In this document: positions 27,381 through 36,394 of the stretch, in pieces
Position numbering within the stretch: position 1 is the stretch's first letter
Layout of the letters: every line of letters begins with the position of its first letter
Assembly: GCF_001507595.1 (NCBI RefSeq)
Contig: NZ_LQBQ01000012.1
Coordinates: forward strand, 434,001 to 498,000
Length of the DNA: 64,000 nt
Direction of reading: 5' to 3'
Source: Ruegeria marisrubri
GTDB lineage: Bacteria; Pseudomonadota; Alphaproteobacteria; Rhodobacterales; Rhodobacteraceae
Made by a program: the position numbers and the translations under genes
Notes under the pieces: generated by a model
Database searches by the model: none
The model's input: the letters and a program-made list of their open reading frames with translations, nothing else
What the model was told of the DNA's origin: nothing

Positions 27381-28159
27381 GGGAATTTTTCCAGCGGGGT
27401 TGGGTTCGGTTCCCTTTCGATCCCGTTCTGTTGGATTGGGTCGGGCACGCGCTGCCCGTCGCACGCGCCTCTGTCTCCGATCCCGCCTTTGCCAAATGGC
27501 ACGACTGCGATGGCACCTGGTTCGTCGGCGTCGATGCGCTGGACAATGACCCGCAGGGCAGGGTGGGCGGCTCGGGGCCGCTGGCCGGGCAGGCCGTCGA
27601 TTTCATCTCGCGCCATCTGGGCTTTCATCCGCTGCACAAGGGGCAGGTCTCGGTGGTCTGTCCCGGCTACCCCCGGCCCCGCCGGGGCGAGAGCGAGGCG
27701 GCGGCCCGGTATCGCGCCAAGCGCGACGCGGCACATGTGGACGGGCTGAAAGCCTCGGGCCCCCAACGCCGCCGCCATGTCGAGGAACCGCACGCGTGGA
27801 TTCTCGGCTTGCCGCTGACCGAGACCAGCCCCGACGCCGCGCCGATGGTGGCCTGGGAAGGCAGTCACAAGATCCTCGGCTCCGCCTTCGCGCGGGCCTT
27901 GGCGGGCGTGGCACCCGAAAATATGAACAAGGTCGACGTGACCGAGATCTACCAGTCCGCCCGGAAACAAGTGTTCGACACCTGCACCCGCATCGAGATG
28001 CATGCCCGGCCGGGCGAGGCCTATCTGCTGCACCGCCACTGCCTGCACGGCGTGGCCCCTTGGGGCGAAAATGCCCAGGCCGGACCCGACGGCCGGATGA
28101 TCGCCTATTTCCGCCCCTGCCTGCCGCAAGGGATAGCCGAGTGGATTGAAAGCCCATAA
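27374..28159 (+). CDS. Phytanoyl-CoA dioxygenase-like (2OG-Fe(II)) protein
   Basis: 261 residues. The start ATG at 27374 lies inside the end of the preceding TauE gene. A double-stranded-beta-helix oxygenase is suggested by H121-V-D123 (AAHVDGLKA) and a distal H225 (HRHCLHGVAPW), giving the HxD...H iron triad, followed by R241/R247 (GRMIAYFRP) as 2-oxoglutarate-binding candidates. It resembles PhyH-family proteins of unknown substrate found in Rhodobacterales. Overlap with an anion exporter is the main contextual clue. The family call is from motifs, not a search. Confidence 0.7.
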   Translation: MVGEFFQRGWVRFPFDPVLLDWVGHALPVARASVSDPAFAKWHDCDGTWFVGVDALDNDPQGRVGGSGPLAGQAVDFISRHLGFHPLHKGQVSVVCPGYPRPRRGESEAAARYRAKRDAAHVDGLKASGPQRRRHVEEPHAWILGLPLTETSPDAAPMVAWEGSHKILGSAFARALAGVAPENMNKVDVTEIYQSARKQVFDTCTRIEMHARPGEAYLLHRHCLHGVAPWGENAQAGPDGRMIAYFRPCLPQGIAEWIESP

Positions 28160-28194
28160 CCTCCCCCCATATGTTTCGCAGGAGGTTTTGAGCG

Positions 28195-28923
28195 ATGATT
28201 ACGATTACGACACACATGGACGGCGCCCTGATCGAAGCTGAACTGACGGGCGAGGTCACAAGCAGAGATTACAACAACATACTGGTCCCGGCGGTCGAAA
28301 AGGCCCTGACCGAACATGACCGGATCCGTCTTCTGGTTATCATGGGGCAGGACTTTGAAGGATACGACCTCGGTGCCGCCTGGGCGGATACCAAGCTGGG
28401 GCTCGGGCACTGGCGTGGCTTCGACCGGGTTGCGGTGGTGACCGATCACCGCTGGGTGCAGACCGGCGTCCGGCTGGCCGCCCCGATCATGCCGTGCCCT
28501 GTTCAGGTCTTCGATCTCGCCGAGCTTGAAACCGCGCGACGTTGGATTCGCGAGTCGCTGGGCACCATCCACGTGATCGGTCTGGACGGCCCGTGCATTC
28601 AGGTCAAGCTGCAGGGCGAACTGGACCCCGAAGCCTATGAACGGGCCGAAGGCGATCTCGACGCCCGCATCCGCGAACGTGACGGCTTCCGCCTGCTGCT
28701 GGATCTGACCGAGTTCGAGGGCTGGCAGGGCATTTCCGCCCTCGGGGCGCATTTCGACCTCGTGCGCAATCATGTGCCGCTGCTCGAACGCGCGGCCATC
28801 GTCGGCGACAAGGAATGGCAGCGCCTGGCGCAGCGCGTCGGCAGCCGTCTTCTCAAGGTCGATACCCGGTTCTTCTCTCCCGATGAGATGGAGCAGGCAA
28901 AGGCCTGGCTGGCCGAGGGCTGA
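28195..28923 (+). CDS. Tandem SpoIIAA-like (STAS-related) protein
   Basis: 242 residues made of two SpoIIAA-like domains (PF11964 type), about residues 1-117 and 122-242. Shared features are an initial beta-strand pair (ALIEAELTGEVTSRDYN / CIQVKLQGELDPEAYE), RLLVIM / RLLLDL strands, DRVAVVTDHRWVQ / ERAAIVGDKEWQ and an ALPHA-end DLAELETARRWI / SPDEMEQAKAWL. Cytoplasmic, no catalytic residues visible; probably a binding or scaffold protein. Strong AGGAGG site before the ATG. Confidence 0.82.
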   Translation: MITITTHMDGALIEAELTGEVTSRDYNNILVPAVEKALTEHDRIRLLVIMGQDFEGYDLGAAWADTKLGLGHWRGFDRVAVVTDHRWVQTGVRLAAPIMPCPVQVFDLAELETARRWIRESLGTIHVIGLDGPCIQVKLQGELDPEAYERAEGDLDARIRERDGFRLLLDLTEFEGWQGISALGAHFDLVRNHVPLLERAAIVGDKEWQRLAQRVGSRLLKVDTRFFSPDEMEQAKAWLAEG

Positions 28924-28993
28924 ACGCCACGAGCGCGGACGGGCGCTGGTTGGCCCGGATGTGCAGCCTGAACGAAAGCTGACGGCGCGCGCG

Positions 28994-29227
28994 CTACCGC
29001 TCCTGCATCCGCGCCGCGCGTCCGCCGCGCCGCTTGGCGAGGCGCGGTTTGCGCGACGGCAGGTCCGCCATGATCTCGGCGCGTTCGGAAGCGTCCATCC
29101 TGGACCAGCGGCTGATCTCGTCAATGGTGCGGTAGCAGCCGGTGCAGATGCGCTCGGTCGGGTGCACGACGCAGATCTGGACACAAGGGCTTTCGACCTC
29201 GTCCCGTTTCCAAACCACGTTCGTCAT
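28994..29227 (-). CDS. DUF1289 small cysteine protein
   Basis: 77 residues. The DUF1289 core is ESPCVQICVVHPTERICTGCYRTIDEISRWSRMDASERAEIM, with four cysteines in CxxxC...CxxC spacing typical of this family, suggesting metal or Fe-S binding. A basic tail follows (KRRGGRAARMQER). Sits 17 bp after ruvX on the same strand, convergent with the SpoIIAA-like gene. Function of the family is not established. Confidence 0.87.
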   Translation of the reverse strand: MTNVVWKRDEVESPCVQICVVHPTERICTGCYRTIDEISRWSRMDASERAEIMADLPSRKPRLAKRRGGRAARMQER

Positions 29228-29244
29228 GAGCAGTCTCCGGCCCG

Positions 29245-29709
29245 TTACAAAAAGCGCAGACGATCCAGCGCCCCTTGCAGGATATAGCCCGCCGCGACGT
29301 GATCGATAACCTCCCCGCGACGTTTTCGTGTCGTATCCGCCTCGAGAAGTGCCTTTTCTGCCGCAACCGTGCTGAGGCGTTCGTCCCAGAATCCGATCGG
29401 CAGATCGGTCAGCCGCGACAGGTTCCGGGCAAAAGCGCGGGTCGATTGGCAGCGCGGCCCCTCGGTGCCATCCATGTTTTTGGGCAGGCCCAACAGGATG
29501 CCGCCGATCTCGCGGTCGGCGGCGATCTCCAGCAGTCGCGCGGCGTCCAGCGTGAACTTCTTGCGCCGCACCGTCTCCAGCGGACTTGCCACGCCGCGCA
29601 TCCGGTCCGAGACGGCCACCCCGATGGTCTTGTCCCCCAGGTCCAGCCCCATCAGCGCCGACATCGGCGCAAGGGCCGCGGCGAAATCCTCGAACGAGTC
29701 GTGGATCAT
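29245..29709 (-). CDS. ruvX: Putative pre-16S rRNA nuclease / Holliday junction resolvase RuvX (YqgF)
   Basis: 154 residues of the RNase H-fold YqgF family: MGLDLGDKTIGVAVSD (first catalytic aspartate), GILLGLPKNMDGTEGPR, and FWDERLSTVAAEKAL plus the terminal DHVAAGYILQGALD aspartate. In bacteria it trims the 16S rRNA 5' end. The start ATG overlaps the stop of ccmI by 4 bp; a longer upstream extension overlaps ccmI out of frame and is not used. Confidence 0.94.
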   Translation of the reverse strand: MIHDSFEDFAAALAPMSALMGLDLGDKTIGVAVSDRMRGVASPLETVRRKKFTLDAARLLEIAADREIGGILLGLPKNMDGTEGPRCQSTRAFARNLSRLTDLPIGFWDERLSTVAAEKALLEADTTRKRRGEVIDHVAAGYILQGALDRLRFL

Positions 29710-30935
29710 TGCGTCAGCCCGGCCTGTCGGGCCGCGTTGCCGATCAGTTCCAGCGCCTCGGTGTTTCCGGCGAATACCGCTTCGGCCTCGGCAAGGATCG
29801 CCGTCGCCCGCTCGGTTTCGCCTAGAACGCCCAGCGCGTTGATCAGGCGGGCCCATTCCTCGGCCGAGCCGCCCTCGGCCGCCAGCCGTTCGGCCAGACC
29901 ATCGACCATGCCACGGATCATCTGTTCGCGATCTTCGGCGCTCATGTCTCCGGCAGCGGCCATGTCGGCGGCGCTCGGCCCGGCCATCGGCGCGCCCTGC
30001 GACGCTGGCGGGCGATAGTCCACGCCTGCGCGATAGGCGAGCTCCTCGATCTGGTCGAGAATCGCGTCCGCCAGCGGCGAACCGGCAGGGGCCATCCGCA
30101 GGGTTTCCTCCAGCAGTTCAAAGGCCTGATCCGGCCGCCCGATCTGCGCCAGCATCTGCCCCCGGTAATACCGCGCCAGCAGGTTTGCCGGATCCAGCGC
30201 CAGCGCCTTGTCCAGCATCTCTTCCGCCTCGGGTGAGACATAGCCGCCGGCGGCCAGTATCAGCAGGCTGGCCATCTCCGAATAGTCCTTGGAGGAGACA
30301 TCGTCGCCCGACAGCTCGATCACCCGCTGCATGGCCTCATAGGCAGCCTTGTAGTTGCCGACATTGGCCTCGTGCTGCGCCAGCAGCAGATGCCCCTGCA
30401 GGTCGTCGGGCCGCCCGGCCACGGTCTCGCGCAGCTTGACCAGCAGGTTTGCATAATTCTCGTCGATATCCGGCTCGGGCGCCGCCGGCATGCGTGCCTC
30501 GGCAGCCGCCTGATCGGGGCGCTCCGCGTGGTTCTTCTCGGCCATTTCGACGCGCATGGACAAGGGCAGGTCGAAATATCCGGGCGCGCCCAGCTGCTGA
30601 TACAGATAGAACGAGCCCCCCACCATCACGGCGGCGGCCACGGCCATGACACCCAGCGTCACGCCGCGGGAGGGGCCTCCGCCCTTGCGCTCCTGCTGCA
30701 ATTGCGCGTCGGCGGCCAGGATACGGCGCGAGATTTCGGTCCGGGCGCGCTCGGCATCGGCCTCGGCGATCACGCCGCGCGCAAGGTCGCGGTCCACGCC
30801 GGCCAGCTGCTCGCGATAGACCCGCAGGTCATAGGCGGCCGCAGGCTCGCCGCCGCGGCGGCCCCGCAGCATCGTGAGGCCAAGAACCGCTGCGACAACC
30901 AGCGCCATGAGGGAAACAAGGATCCAGAACGACAT
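29706..30935 (-). CDS. ccmI: Cytochrome c biogenesis protein CcmI (CycH)
   Basis: 409 residues: N-terminal membrane helix (FWILVSLMALVVAAVLGLTML), a short cytoplasmic loop with a leucine-zipper-like segment (YDLRVYREQLAGVDRDLARGVI), a second helix (GVTLGVMAVAAAVMVGGSFYLYQQ), then a periplasmic TPR domain (about residues 165-285, e.g. GHLLLAQHEANVGNYKAAYEAM). CcmI presents apocytochrome c to the CcmFH lyase. Other ccm genes lie at the far end of the window, a common split in this group. Confidence 0.93.
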   Translation of the reverse strand: MSFWILVSLMALVVAAVLGLTMLRGRRGGEPAAAYDLRVYREQLAGVDRDLARGVIAEADAERARTEISRRILAADAQLQQERKGGGPSRGVTLGVMAVAAAVMVGGSFYLYQQLGAPGYFDLPLSMRVEMAEKNHAERPDQAAAEARMPAAPEPDIDENYANLLVKLRETVAGRPDDLQGHLLLAQHEANVGNYKAAYEAMQRVIELSGDDVSSKDYSEMASLLILAAGGYVSPEAEEMLDKALALDPANLLARYYRGQMLAQIGRPDQAFELLEETLRMAPAGSPLADAILDQIEELAYRAGVDYRPPASQGAPMAGPSAADMAAAGDMSAEDREQMIRGMVDGLAERLAAEGGSAEEWARLINALGVLGETERATAILAEAEAVFAGNTEALELIGNAARQAGLTQ

Positions 30936-31016
30936 GTGCTCTCCTGAGTGTTGCCCCCATCTAGTCCTCTACGGCGGCCGAAAAAAGGGGCAAATGGCCG
31001 CTTAGGGCCACCATGT

Positions 31017-31036
31017 CGCAATAGTGCTCTATTGCG
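31017..31036. promoter_or_regulatory. Palindromic operator candidate upstream of soxB
   Basis: CGCAATAG-TGCT-CTATTGCG is a perfect inverted repeat in the 175-bp gap between divergent ccmI and soxB, about 75 bp before soxB. It is a good candidate binding site for a dimeric regulator of sarcosine oxidase (LysR, GntR or AraC type unknown). Confidence 0.5.
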
Positions 31037-31110
31037 GCGCAGTACGGCGGGGGTAAACTTTCGCCGCGCGGCATACCTGCGACCAATCACGAACCGGATC
31101 GGATTCGCTC

Positions 31111-32355
31111 ATGAAACACTATTCAGCCTTTGCCGTGGCGCGTGAGGCGCTGCGTTATCACACCGGATGGGAGCGCGCATGGCGGTCCCCGGAGCCCAAG
31201 AAACGCTATGACGTGGTCATCGTCGGCGCCGGCGGGCATGGCCTGGCGACCGCCTATTACCTGGGCAAGAACTATGGCATCCAGAACGTCGCCGTGATCG
31301 AAAAGGGCTGGCTGGGGGGCGGCAATACCGGCCGCAACACCACCATCATCCGCTCGAACTACCTGCAGGATCCCTCGGCCGCGATCTATGAAAAGGCGCG
31401 CGCACTCTACGAGGATCTCAGCCAGGAACTGAACTACAACCTGATGTTCAGCCCGCGCGGCGTGATGATGCTGGCCCAGACCCAGCACGAGGTGCGCGGC
31501 TACAAGCGCACGGCGCACGCCAACGCGCTGCAAGGCGTCAAGACCGAGTGGATCACCCCCGAGCGCGTCAAGGAACTGGTGCCGATCATCAACCTGCACG
31601 GGCCCCGATACCCGGTTCTGGGCGCGCTCTGGCAGGAACGCGGCGGCACCGCGCGCCACGATGCCGTGGCCTGGGGCTATGCCCGTGCCTGTTCGAACAT
31701 GGGCATGGACATCATCCAGAAATGCGAAGTCACCGGCGTCCGCCGGGAAAACGGCCGCGTCACCGGGGTCGAGACCACCAAGGGCGCCATCGAGTGCGAC
31801 AAGCTGGGCATCGTGGTGGCGGGGCACTCGGGTCAGCTGGCCGAGATGGCGGGCTTCCGTCTGCCGGTCGAGTCGCTGGCGCTGCAGGCGCTGGTGTCCG
31901 AGCCGATCAAGCCCTGCATGGACGTGGTGGTGATGGCCAACACGGTGCATGGCTACATGTCGCAATCCGACAAGGGCGAGATGGTGATCGGCGGCGGCAC
32001 CGACGGGTTCAACAACTACACCCAGCGCGGTTCGTTCCACCATATCGAGGAAACCGTCCGCGCCCTGGTCGAGACCTTCCCGATGATCTCGCGCCTCAAG
32101 ATGCTGCGGCAGTGGGGCGGAATCGTGGACATGACCGGCGACCGCTCGCCCATCCTGTCGAAAACGCCGCTTCAGGGCTGCTTCATCAACTGCGGATGGG
32201 GAACGGGGGGCTTCAAGTCGATCCCCGGCTCGGGCTGGGGCATGGCACAGCTGATGGCCACCGGCCATTCGCCGCTGACCGAGGCGTTCTCGCTGGACCG
32301 ATTCAAGGAAGGCCGGTTCATCGACGAAAGCGTCGCCGCAGGGGTGGCGCACTAG
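31111..32355 (+). CDS. soxB: Sarcosine oxidase beta subunit
   Basis: 414 residues, the flavin subunit that demethylates sarcosine to glycine. ADP-binding motif VVIVGAGGHGLATAYYLGKNYG, GGGNTGRNTTIIRSNY, and the RHDAVAWGYARA segment whose histidine (H183) is the likely covalent FMN ligand. The C-terminal GMAQLMATG...GCFINCGWGTGGFKSIPGSGWG is characteristic of heterotetrameric sarcosine oxidase. First gene of soxBDAG. The ribosome binding site is weak. Confidence 0.96.
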   Translation: MKHYSAFAVAREALRYHTGWERAWRSPEPKKRYDVVIVGAGGHGLATAYYLGKNYGIQNVAVIEKGWLGGGNTGRNTTIIRSNYLQDPSAAIYEKARALYEDLSQELNYNLMFSPRGVMMLAQTQHEVRGYKRTAHANALQGVKTEWITPERVKELVPIINLHGPRYPVLGALWQERGGTARHDAVAWGYARACSNMGMDIIQKCEVTGVRRENGRVTGVETTKGAIECDKLGIVVAGHSGQLAEMAGFRLPVESLALQALVSEPIKPCMDVVVMANTVHGYMSQSDKGEMVIGGGTDGFNNYTQRGSFHHIEETVRALVETFPMISRLKMLRQWGGIVDMTGDRSPILSKTPLQGCFINCGWGTGGFKSIPGSGWGMAQLMATGHSPLTEAFSLDRFKEGRFIDESVAAGVAH

Positions 32356-32439
32356 GGTCCGGAAACCCGGACCTGCCTGTGCCACAAATCAAGTTTCAGG
32401 CTGGCCGACCCGCCAGCCTACCGCCGAAAGGATGAACAT

Positions 32440-32769
32440 ATGCTGATCCTGAATTGCCCCTATTGCGGCGTCGACGCCGAAGAAACGGAACTGACCGCCG
32501 GCGGCGAAGCGCACATCAAACGCCATGGCCCCGGCTCGTCGGATGACGAGTTCCATGACTATCTGTTCATGCGCGAGAACCCCAAGGGGGTGCATTTCGA
32601 ACGCTGGCGCCACAGCAACGGCTGCGGCAAGTGGTTCCATGCGGCGCGCTGCACAGCCACGCTCGAGGTCTTCGGCACCTATTCCGCCCAGACCACCGAG
32701 CCGCCGAAAGAGATCCGCGAGGCCATCTCGGCCAAGCGTCCCGGCTGGAAGTGGAGAGAGTTCGAATGA
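32440..32769 (+). CDS. soxD: Sarcosine oxidase delta subunit
   Basis: 109 residues. Zinc-binding subunit: CPYCG (C6, C9) and HSNGCG (H58, C62) correspond to the four zinc ligands described for this family. The KWFHAARC and SAKRPGWKWREFE ends are typical. It lies 84 bp after soxB and 43 bp before soxA, with GAAAGGATG as ribosome binding site. Confidence 0.95.
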   Translation: MLILNCPYCGVDAEETELTAGGEAHIKRHGPGSSDDEFHDYLFMRENPKGVHFERWRHSNGCGKWFHAARCTATLEVFGTYSAQTTEPPKEIREAISAKRPGWKWREFE

Positions 32770-32812
32770 TCCGCTTCGCCATCCGTAATACCGCCTGCGA
32801 AAGGTCCGCAAC

Positions 32813-35800
32813 ATGAGCACCCGTCTCGCAAATCAAGGCCGGCTGATCGACCGGTCGAAACAGGTCACCTTCACCTTCAACGGCAAGACGATGCAGGGCT
32901 ATGAGGGCGACACGCTCGCCTCGGCGCTGCTGGCCAACGACCAGATGATGGTGGGGCGTTCCTTCAAGTATCACCGTCCGCGCGGCATCGTCGCCAGCGG
33001 CGCCGAAGAGCCCAACGCGCTCGTCGGCCTGGGCGAGGGCAGCCGGTTCGAGCCGAACCAGCGCACCACCACGACCGAGCTGTTCGATGGCCTCAAGGCC
33101 GAGTCGCAGAACCACTGGCCCAGCCTGGAGCATGACATCGGCGTGGTGAACAACTACGTCGCGCGTTTCCTGCCGTCGGGCTTCTACTACAAGACGTTCA
33201 TCCATCCCAAGCCGTTCTGGAAGCACGTCTACGAGCCGATCATCCGCCAGTCGGCGGGTCTGGGCAAGGCGCCCGACAAGGAAACCCGCGACGCCGACAC
33301 CTACGAACATTTCTACGCCTTCGTGGATGTTCTGGTCATCGGCGGCGGCGTGGCCGGTCTGCAGGCGGCCAAGGTGGCGGCCAAGTCCGGCGCCAAGGTC
33401 ATGCTGATCGAGCAGACCGCCCATTGGGGCGGACGCGCCCCCGTGGATGGCGGCACCATCGACGGCGAGCCTGTGGATAAGTTCGTGGAACAAACTGTTT
33501 CCGAATTGGAAGCAATGGACAACGTCACCCTGCGCCTGCGCTGCATGGGGGCAGGGGTCTATGACCACGGCTATGCCCTTGGTTACGAGCGTATTTCCGA
33601 CCACACGCCGGGCGCGCAGGGGCCGCGGCACCGCCTGTGGCGCATCCGCGCCAAGCAGATCGTGACCGCGACCGGCGCGATCGAGCGTCCGCTGTCCTTC
33701 GCAGGCAACGACGTGCCCGGCGTGATGCTGGCCTCGGCCATGCGCGACTATGTCGTGAACTGGGGCGTGACCCCGGGCGAGCGCGTCATCGTCGCCACCA
33801 ACAACGACGACGCCTATCGCACCGCGATCACGCTCAAAAAGGCCGGCGTCGACGTTCTGCGCATTCTAGACGCACGCGACTCGGCCGGTCCGCTGGCCGA
33901 CGAGGCGCGCGGCCTGGGCATCCGCGTCGATCCCGGCAAGGCCATCGCCAAGGTCAAGGGCGGCAAGCGCGTCAAGAAAGTGGCGATCTGCAATCAGAAC
34001 GGTATCGGCGGCGCGCGCGAAGAGGTCGAATGCGATGCGGTCGCCATGTCGGGCGGCTGGTCGCCGGTGGTGCACCTGTGGTCCCATTGCGGCGGCAAGC
34101 TGATCTGGGACGAGGCCAACGCGCATTTCCGCCCCGATCCCGACCGTCCGCCACTGGGCGCCAACGGCGAAGGCTTCGTCGTGGCGGCCGGCTCGGCCAA
34201 TGGCCCGCTGTCGCTGGGCGATGTCCTTACCGATGCACAGGCGGCCGGCGCGGCCGCGGCCAAGGGTGCGGGCTTCAAGGCCAAGGCCGGAAAGGCGCCG
34301 GTCGGCGAGACGACGGCCGAGGCGCCGATGGAGGCCGTCTGGCTGATGCCCGCCAATGCCGAGGTGCAGTTGCGCATGAAATCCTGGCTGGACTTCCAGA
34401 ACGACGTGAAGGTATCCGACGTCCAGCTCGCCGCGCGCGAAGGCTATGAAAGCGTCGAGCATACCAAGCGCTATACCACGCTGGGCATGGCGACCGATCA
34501 GGGTAAACTCAGCAACATCAACGGATTGGCGATCCTTGCCGACTCGCTTGATGCCGAGATCCCCAAGGTCGGCACCACCACCTTCCGCCCGCCCTACACC
34601 CCGATCTCGATGGGGGCCATCGCGGGCGAGGCGCGGGGCGAGGTGTTCCAGCCGATCCGCCGCACGCCGATGCATGACTGGCATGACCGCTCCGGCGCCG
34701 ACTGGGAGCCGGTGGGCCAGTGGCGGCGCCCCTACGCCTATGTGCGCCCCGGGGAAACCGTGCATGACGCCGTGAACCGCGAGGTCAAGAATACCCGCGA
34801 GAACCTCGGCCTGCTGGATGCCTCGACGCTGGGCAAGCTGATCGTCAAGGGGCCGGACGCGGGCAAGTTCCTGGACATGATGTACACCAACATGATGTCC
34901 ACGCTGAAGGTCGGCAAATGCCGCTATGGCCTGATGTGCTCGGAGAACGGCTTCCTCATCGACGACGGCGTCGTCGCCCGCATCGACGAGGACACCTGGC
35001 TGTGCCACACAACCACCGGCGGAGCCGAGCGCATCCACGCCCATATGGAGGAATGGCTGCAGACCGAGTGGTGGGACTGGAAGGTCTATGTCGCCAATGT
35101 GACCGAACAATATGCGCAGGTCGCCGTGGTCGGCCCCAACGCCCGCAAGGTGCTGGAGAAGCTGGGCGGCATGGATGTCAGCCGTGAGGCGCTGCCCTTC
35201 ATGGAGTGGCGCGACGGTCAGATCGGCGGCTTCGATTGCCGGGCCTACCGCATCTCGTTCTCGGGCGAGCTGTCCTATGAGATCGCGGTGCCCGCCAGCC
35301 AGGGGCAGGCCTTCTGGGATGCCCTGATGGAGGCCGGGAAAGAGTTCGGCGTGATGCCCTATGGCACGGAATGTCTGCACATTCTGCGGGCCGAGAAGGG
35401 CTTCATCATGATCGGGGACGAGACCGACGGCACCGTGATCCCGCAGGACCTGGGGCTGCACTGGGCGATCTCGAAGAAGAAAGAGGATTTCCTGGGCAAG
35501 CGCGCGCAGGAACGCTCTCACATGACCGACCCGGACCGCTGGAAACTGGTGGGTCTCGAGACTGTGGATGGTTCCGTTCTGCCCGACGGCGCCTATGCGG
35601 TGGGCGAGGGCGTGAACGCCAACGGACAGCGCAACATGATCGGGCGCGTGACCTCGACCTACTACTCGGCCAACCTGGGCCGGGGCATCGCCATGGGTCT
35701 GGTCAAGCACGGCCCCGACCGCATGGGCGAGGTGATCGAGTTCCCGGGCACCGATGGCAAAATCTACAAGGCAAAGATCGTGGACCCTGTGTTCTACGAC

Positions 35801-35827
35801 AAGGACGGGGAGAAGCAGAATGTCTGA
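32813..35827 (+). CDS. soxA: Sarcosine oxidase alpha subunit
   Basis: 1004 residues. An N-terminal ferredoxin-like fold lacking cluster cysteines (FTFNGKTMQGYEGDTLASALLAND), an NAD+ site near residue 175 (VLVIGGGVAGLQAAKVAA), a central flavoprotein domain, and a C-terminal GcvT-like domain (about 610-1000: LLDASTLGKLIVKGPDAGKFLDMMYTN, GTECLHILRAEKGFIMIGDETDG) that can bind tetrahydrofolate and capture the formaldehyde-level carbon. The length matches the family. AAAGG precedes the ATG. Confidence 0.97.
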   Translation: MSTRLANQGRLIDRSKQVTFTFNGKTMQGYEGDTLASALLANDQMMVGRSFKYHRPRGIVASGAEEPNALVGLGEGSRFEPNQRTTTTELFDGLKAESQNHWPSLEHDIGVVNNYVARFLPSGFYYKTFIHPKPFWKHVYEPIIRQSAGLGKAPDKETRDADTYEHFYAFVDVLVIGGGVAGLQAAKVAAKSGAKVMLIEQTAHWGGRAPVDGGTIDGEPVDKFVEQTVSELEAMDNVTLRLRCMGAGVYDHGYALGYERISDHTPGAQGPRHRLWRIRAKQIVTATGAIERPLSFAGNDVPGVMLASAMRDYVVNWGVTPGERVIVATNNDDAYRTAITLKKAGVDVLRILDARDSAGPLADEARGLGIRVDPGKAIAKVKGGKRVKKVAICNQNGIGGAREEVECDAVAMSGGWSPVVHLWSHCGGKLIWDEANAHFRPDPDRPPLGANGEGFVVAAGSANGPLSLGDVLTDAQAAGAAAAKGAGFKAKAGKAPVGETTAEAPMEAVWLMPANAEVQLRMKSWLDFQNDVKVSDVQLAAREGYESVEHTKRYTTLGMATDQGKLSNINGLAILADSLDAEIPKVGTTTFRPPYTPISMGAIAGEARGEVFQPIRRTPMHDWHDRSGADWEPVGQWRRPYAYVRPGETVHDAVNREVKNTRENLGLLDASTLGKLIVKGPDAGKFLDMMYTNMMSTLKVGKCRYGLMCSENGFLIDDGVVARIDEDTWLCHTTTGGAERIHAHMEEWLQTEWWDWKVYVANVTEQYAQVAVVGPNARKVLEKLGGMDVSREALPFMEWRDGQIGGFDCRAYRISFSGELSYEIAVPASQGQAFWDALMEAGKEFGVMPYGTECLHILRAEKGFIMIGDETDGTVIPQDLGLHWAISKKKEDFLGKRAQERSHMTDPDRWKLVGLETVDGSVLPDGAYAVGEGVNANGQRNMIGRVTSTYYSANLGRGIAMGLVKHGPDRMGEVIEFPGTDGKIYKAKIVDPVFYDKDGEKQNV

Positions 35828-36386
35828 ACCCATCAGCGCACTGAACCACGCAAGTTATGACGGCATCGCCCGGATCGAGGAATGTGGCCTGCAGGGGATG
35901 ATTACCCTGCGCGGCGACCTGTCCGGCAAGGTCGTGATCAAGGCGGTCAAGGACGCTACCGGCCAGAAGATGCCCGGCCAGCGCGAGGCGCATGTCGATG
36001 GCGAAACCGGCGTCTGCTGGATGTCGCCGGACGAGTTGCTGGTGCTTGTTCCTTACGCCGAGGTCGAGGCGAAACTGGCGGCCATGAAGGACGCGCTGGG
36101 CGGCGTTCATGCCCTGGCGGTCAACGTCTCGGACGCGCGCGCGGTATTCCGGGTTTCCGGCGCCTCGGCCCGCGAGGTGCTGGCCAAGGTGGCGCCCGTG
36201 GATCTGTCGCGGGATGCGTTCCAGCCCGGCCAGATCCGCCGCTCGCGGCTGGCGCAGGTGGCCGGCGCCTTCTGGATGGATGGCGAGGACGATTTCCGCG
36301 TGGTCTGCTTCCGCTCGGCGGCGGATTACGTCTTCAAGCTGCTCAAGGTGGCGGCGCAGCCCGGCAGCGAAGTCGGCGTTTACTGA
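35820..36386 (+). CDS. soxG: Sarcosine oxidase gamma subunit
   Basis: 188 residues; start at 35820 lies inside the end of soxA (8-bp overlap). MSEPISALNHASYDGIARIEECGLQGMITLRGDL, then LSPDELLVLVPYAE-like and VNVSDARAVFRVSGASAREVLAKVAPVDLSRDAF, a compact GcvT/YgfZ-like fold that completes the heterotetramer. A longer version starting at 35754 is rejected because its first 22 residues run in soxA in another frame. Confidence 0.95.
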   Translation: MSEPISALNHASYDGIARIEECGLQGMITLRGDLSGKVVIKAVKDATGQKMPGQREAHVDGETGVCWMSPDELLVLVPYAEVEAKLAAMKDALGGVHALAVNVSDARAVFRVSGASAREVLAKVAPVDLSRDAFQPGQIRRSRLAQVAGAFWMDGEDDFRVVCFRSAADYVFKLLKVAAQPGSEVGVY

Positions 36387-36394
36387 CCGAGGCG

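Noticed and set aside
33866-35833. 655-codon frame antisense to soxA
   Set aside because: Same kind of GC-driven shadow; no domain signature and opposite a full-length sarcosine oxidase alpha subunit.
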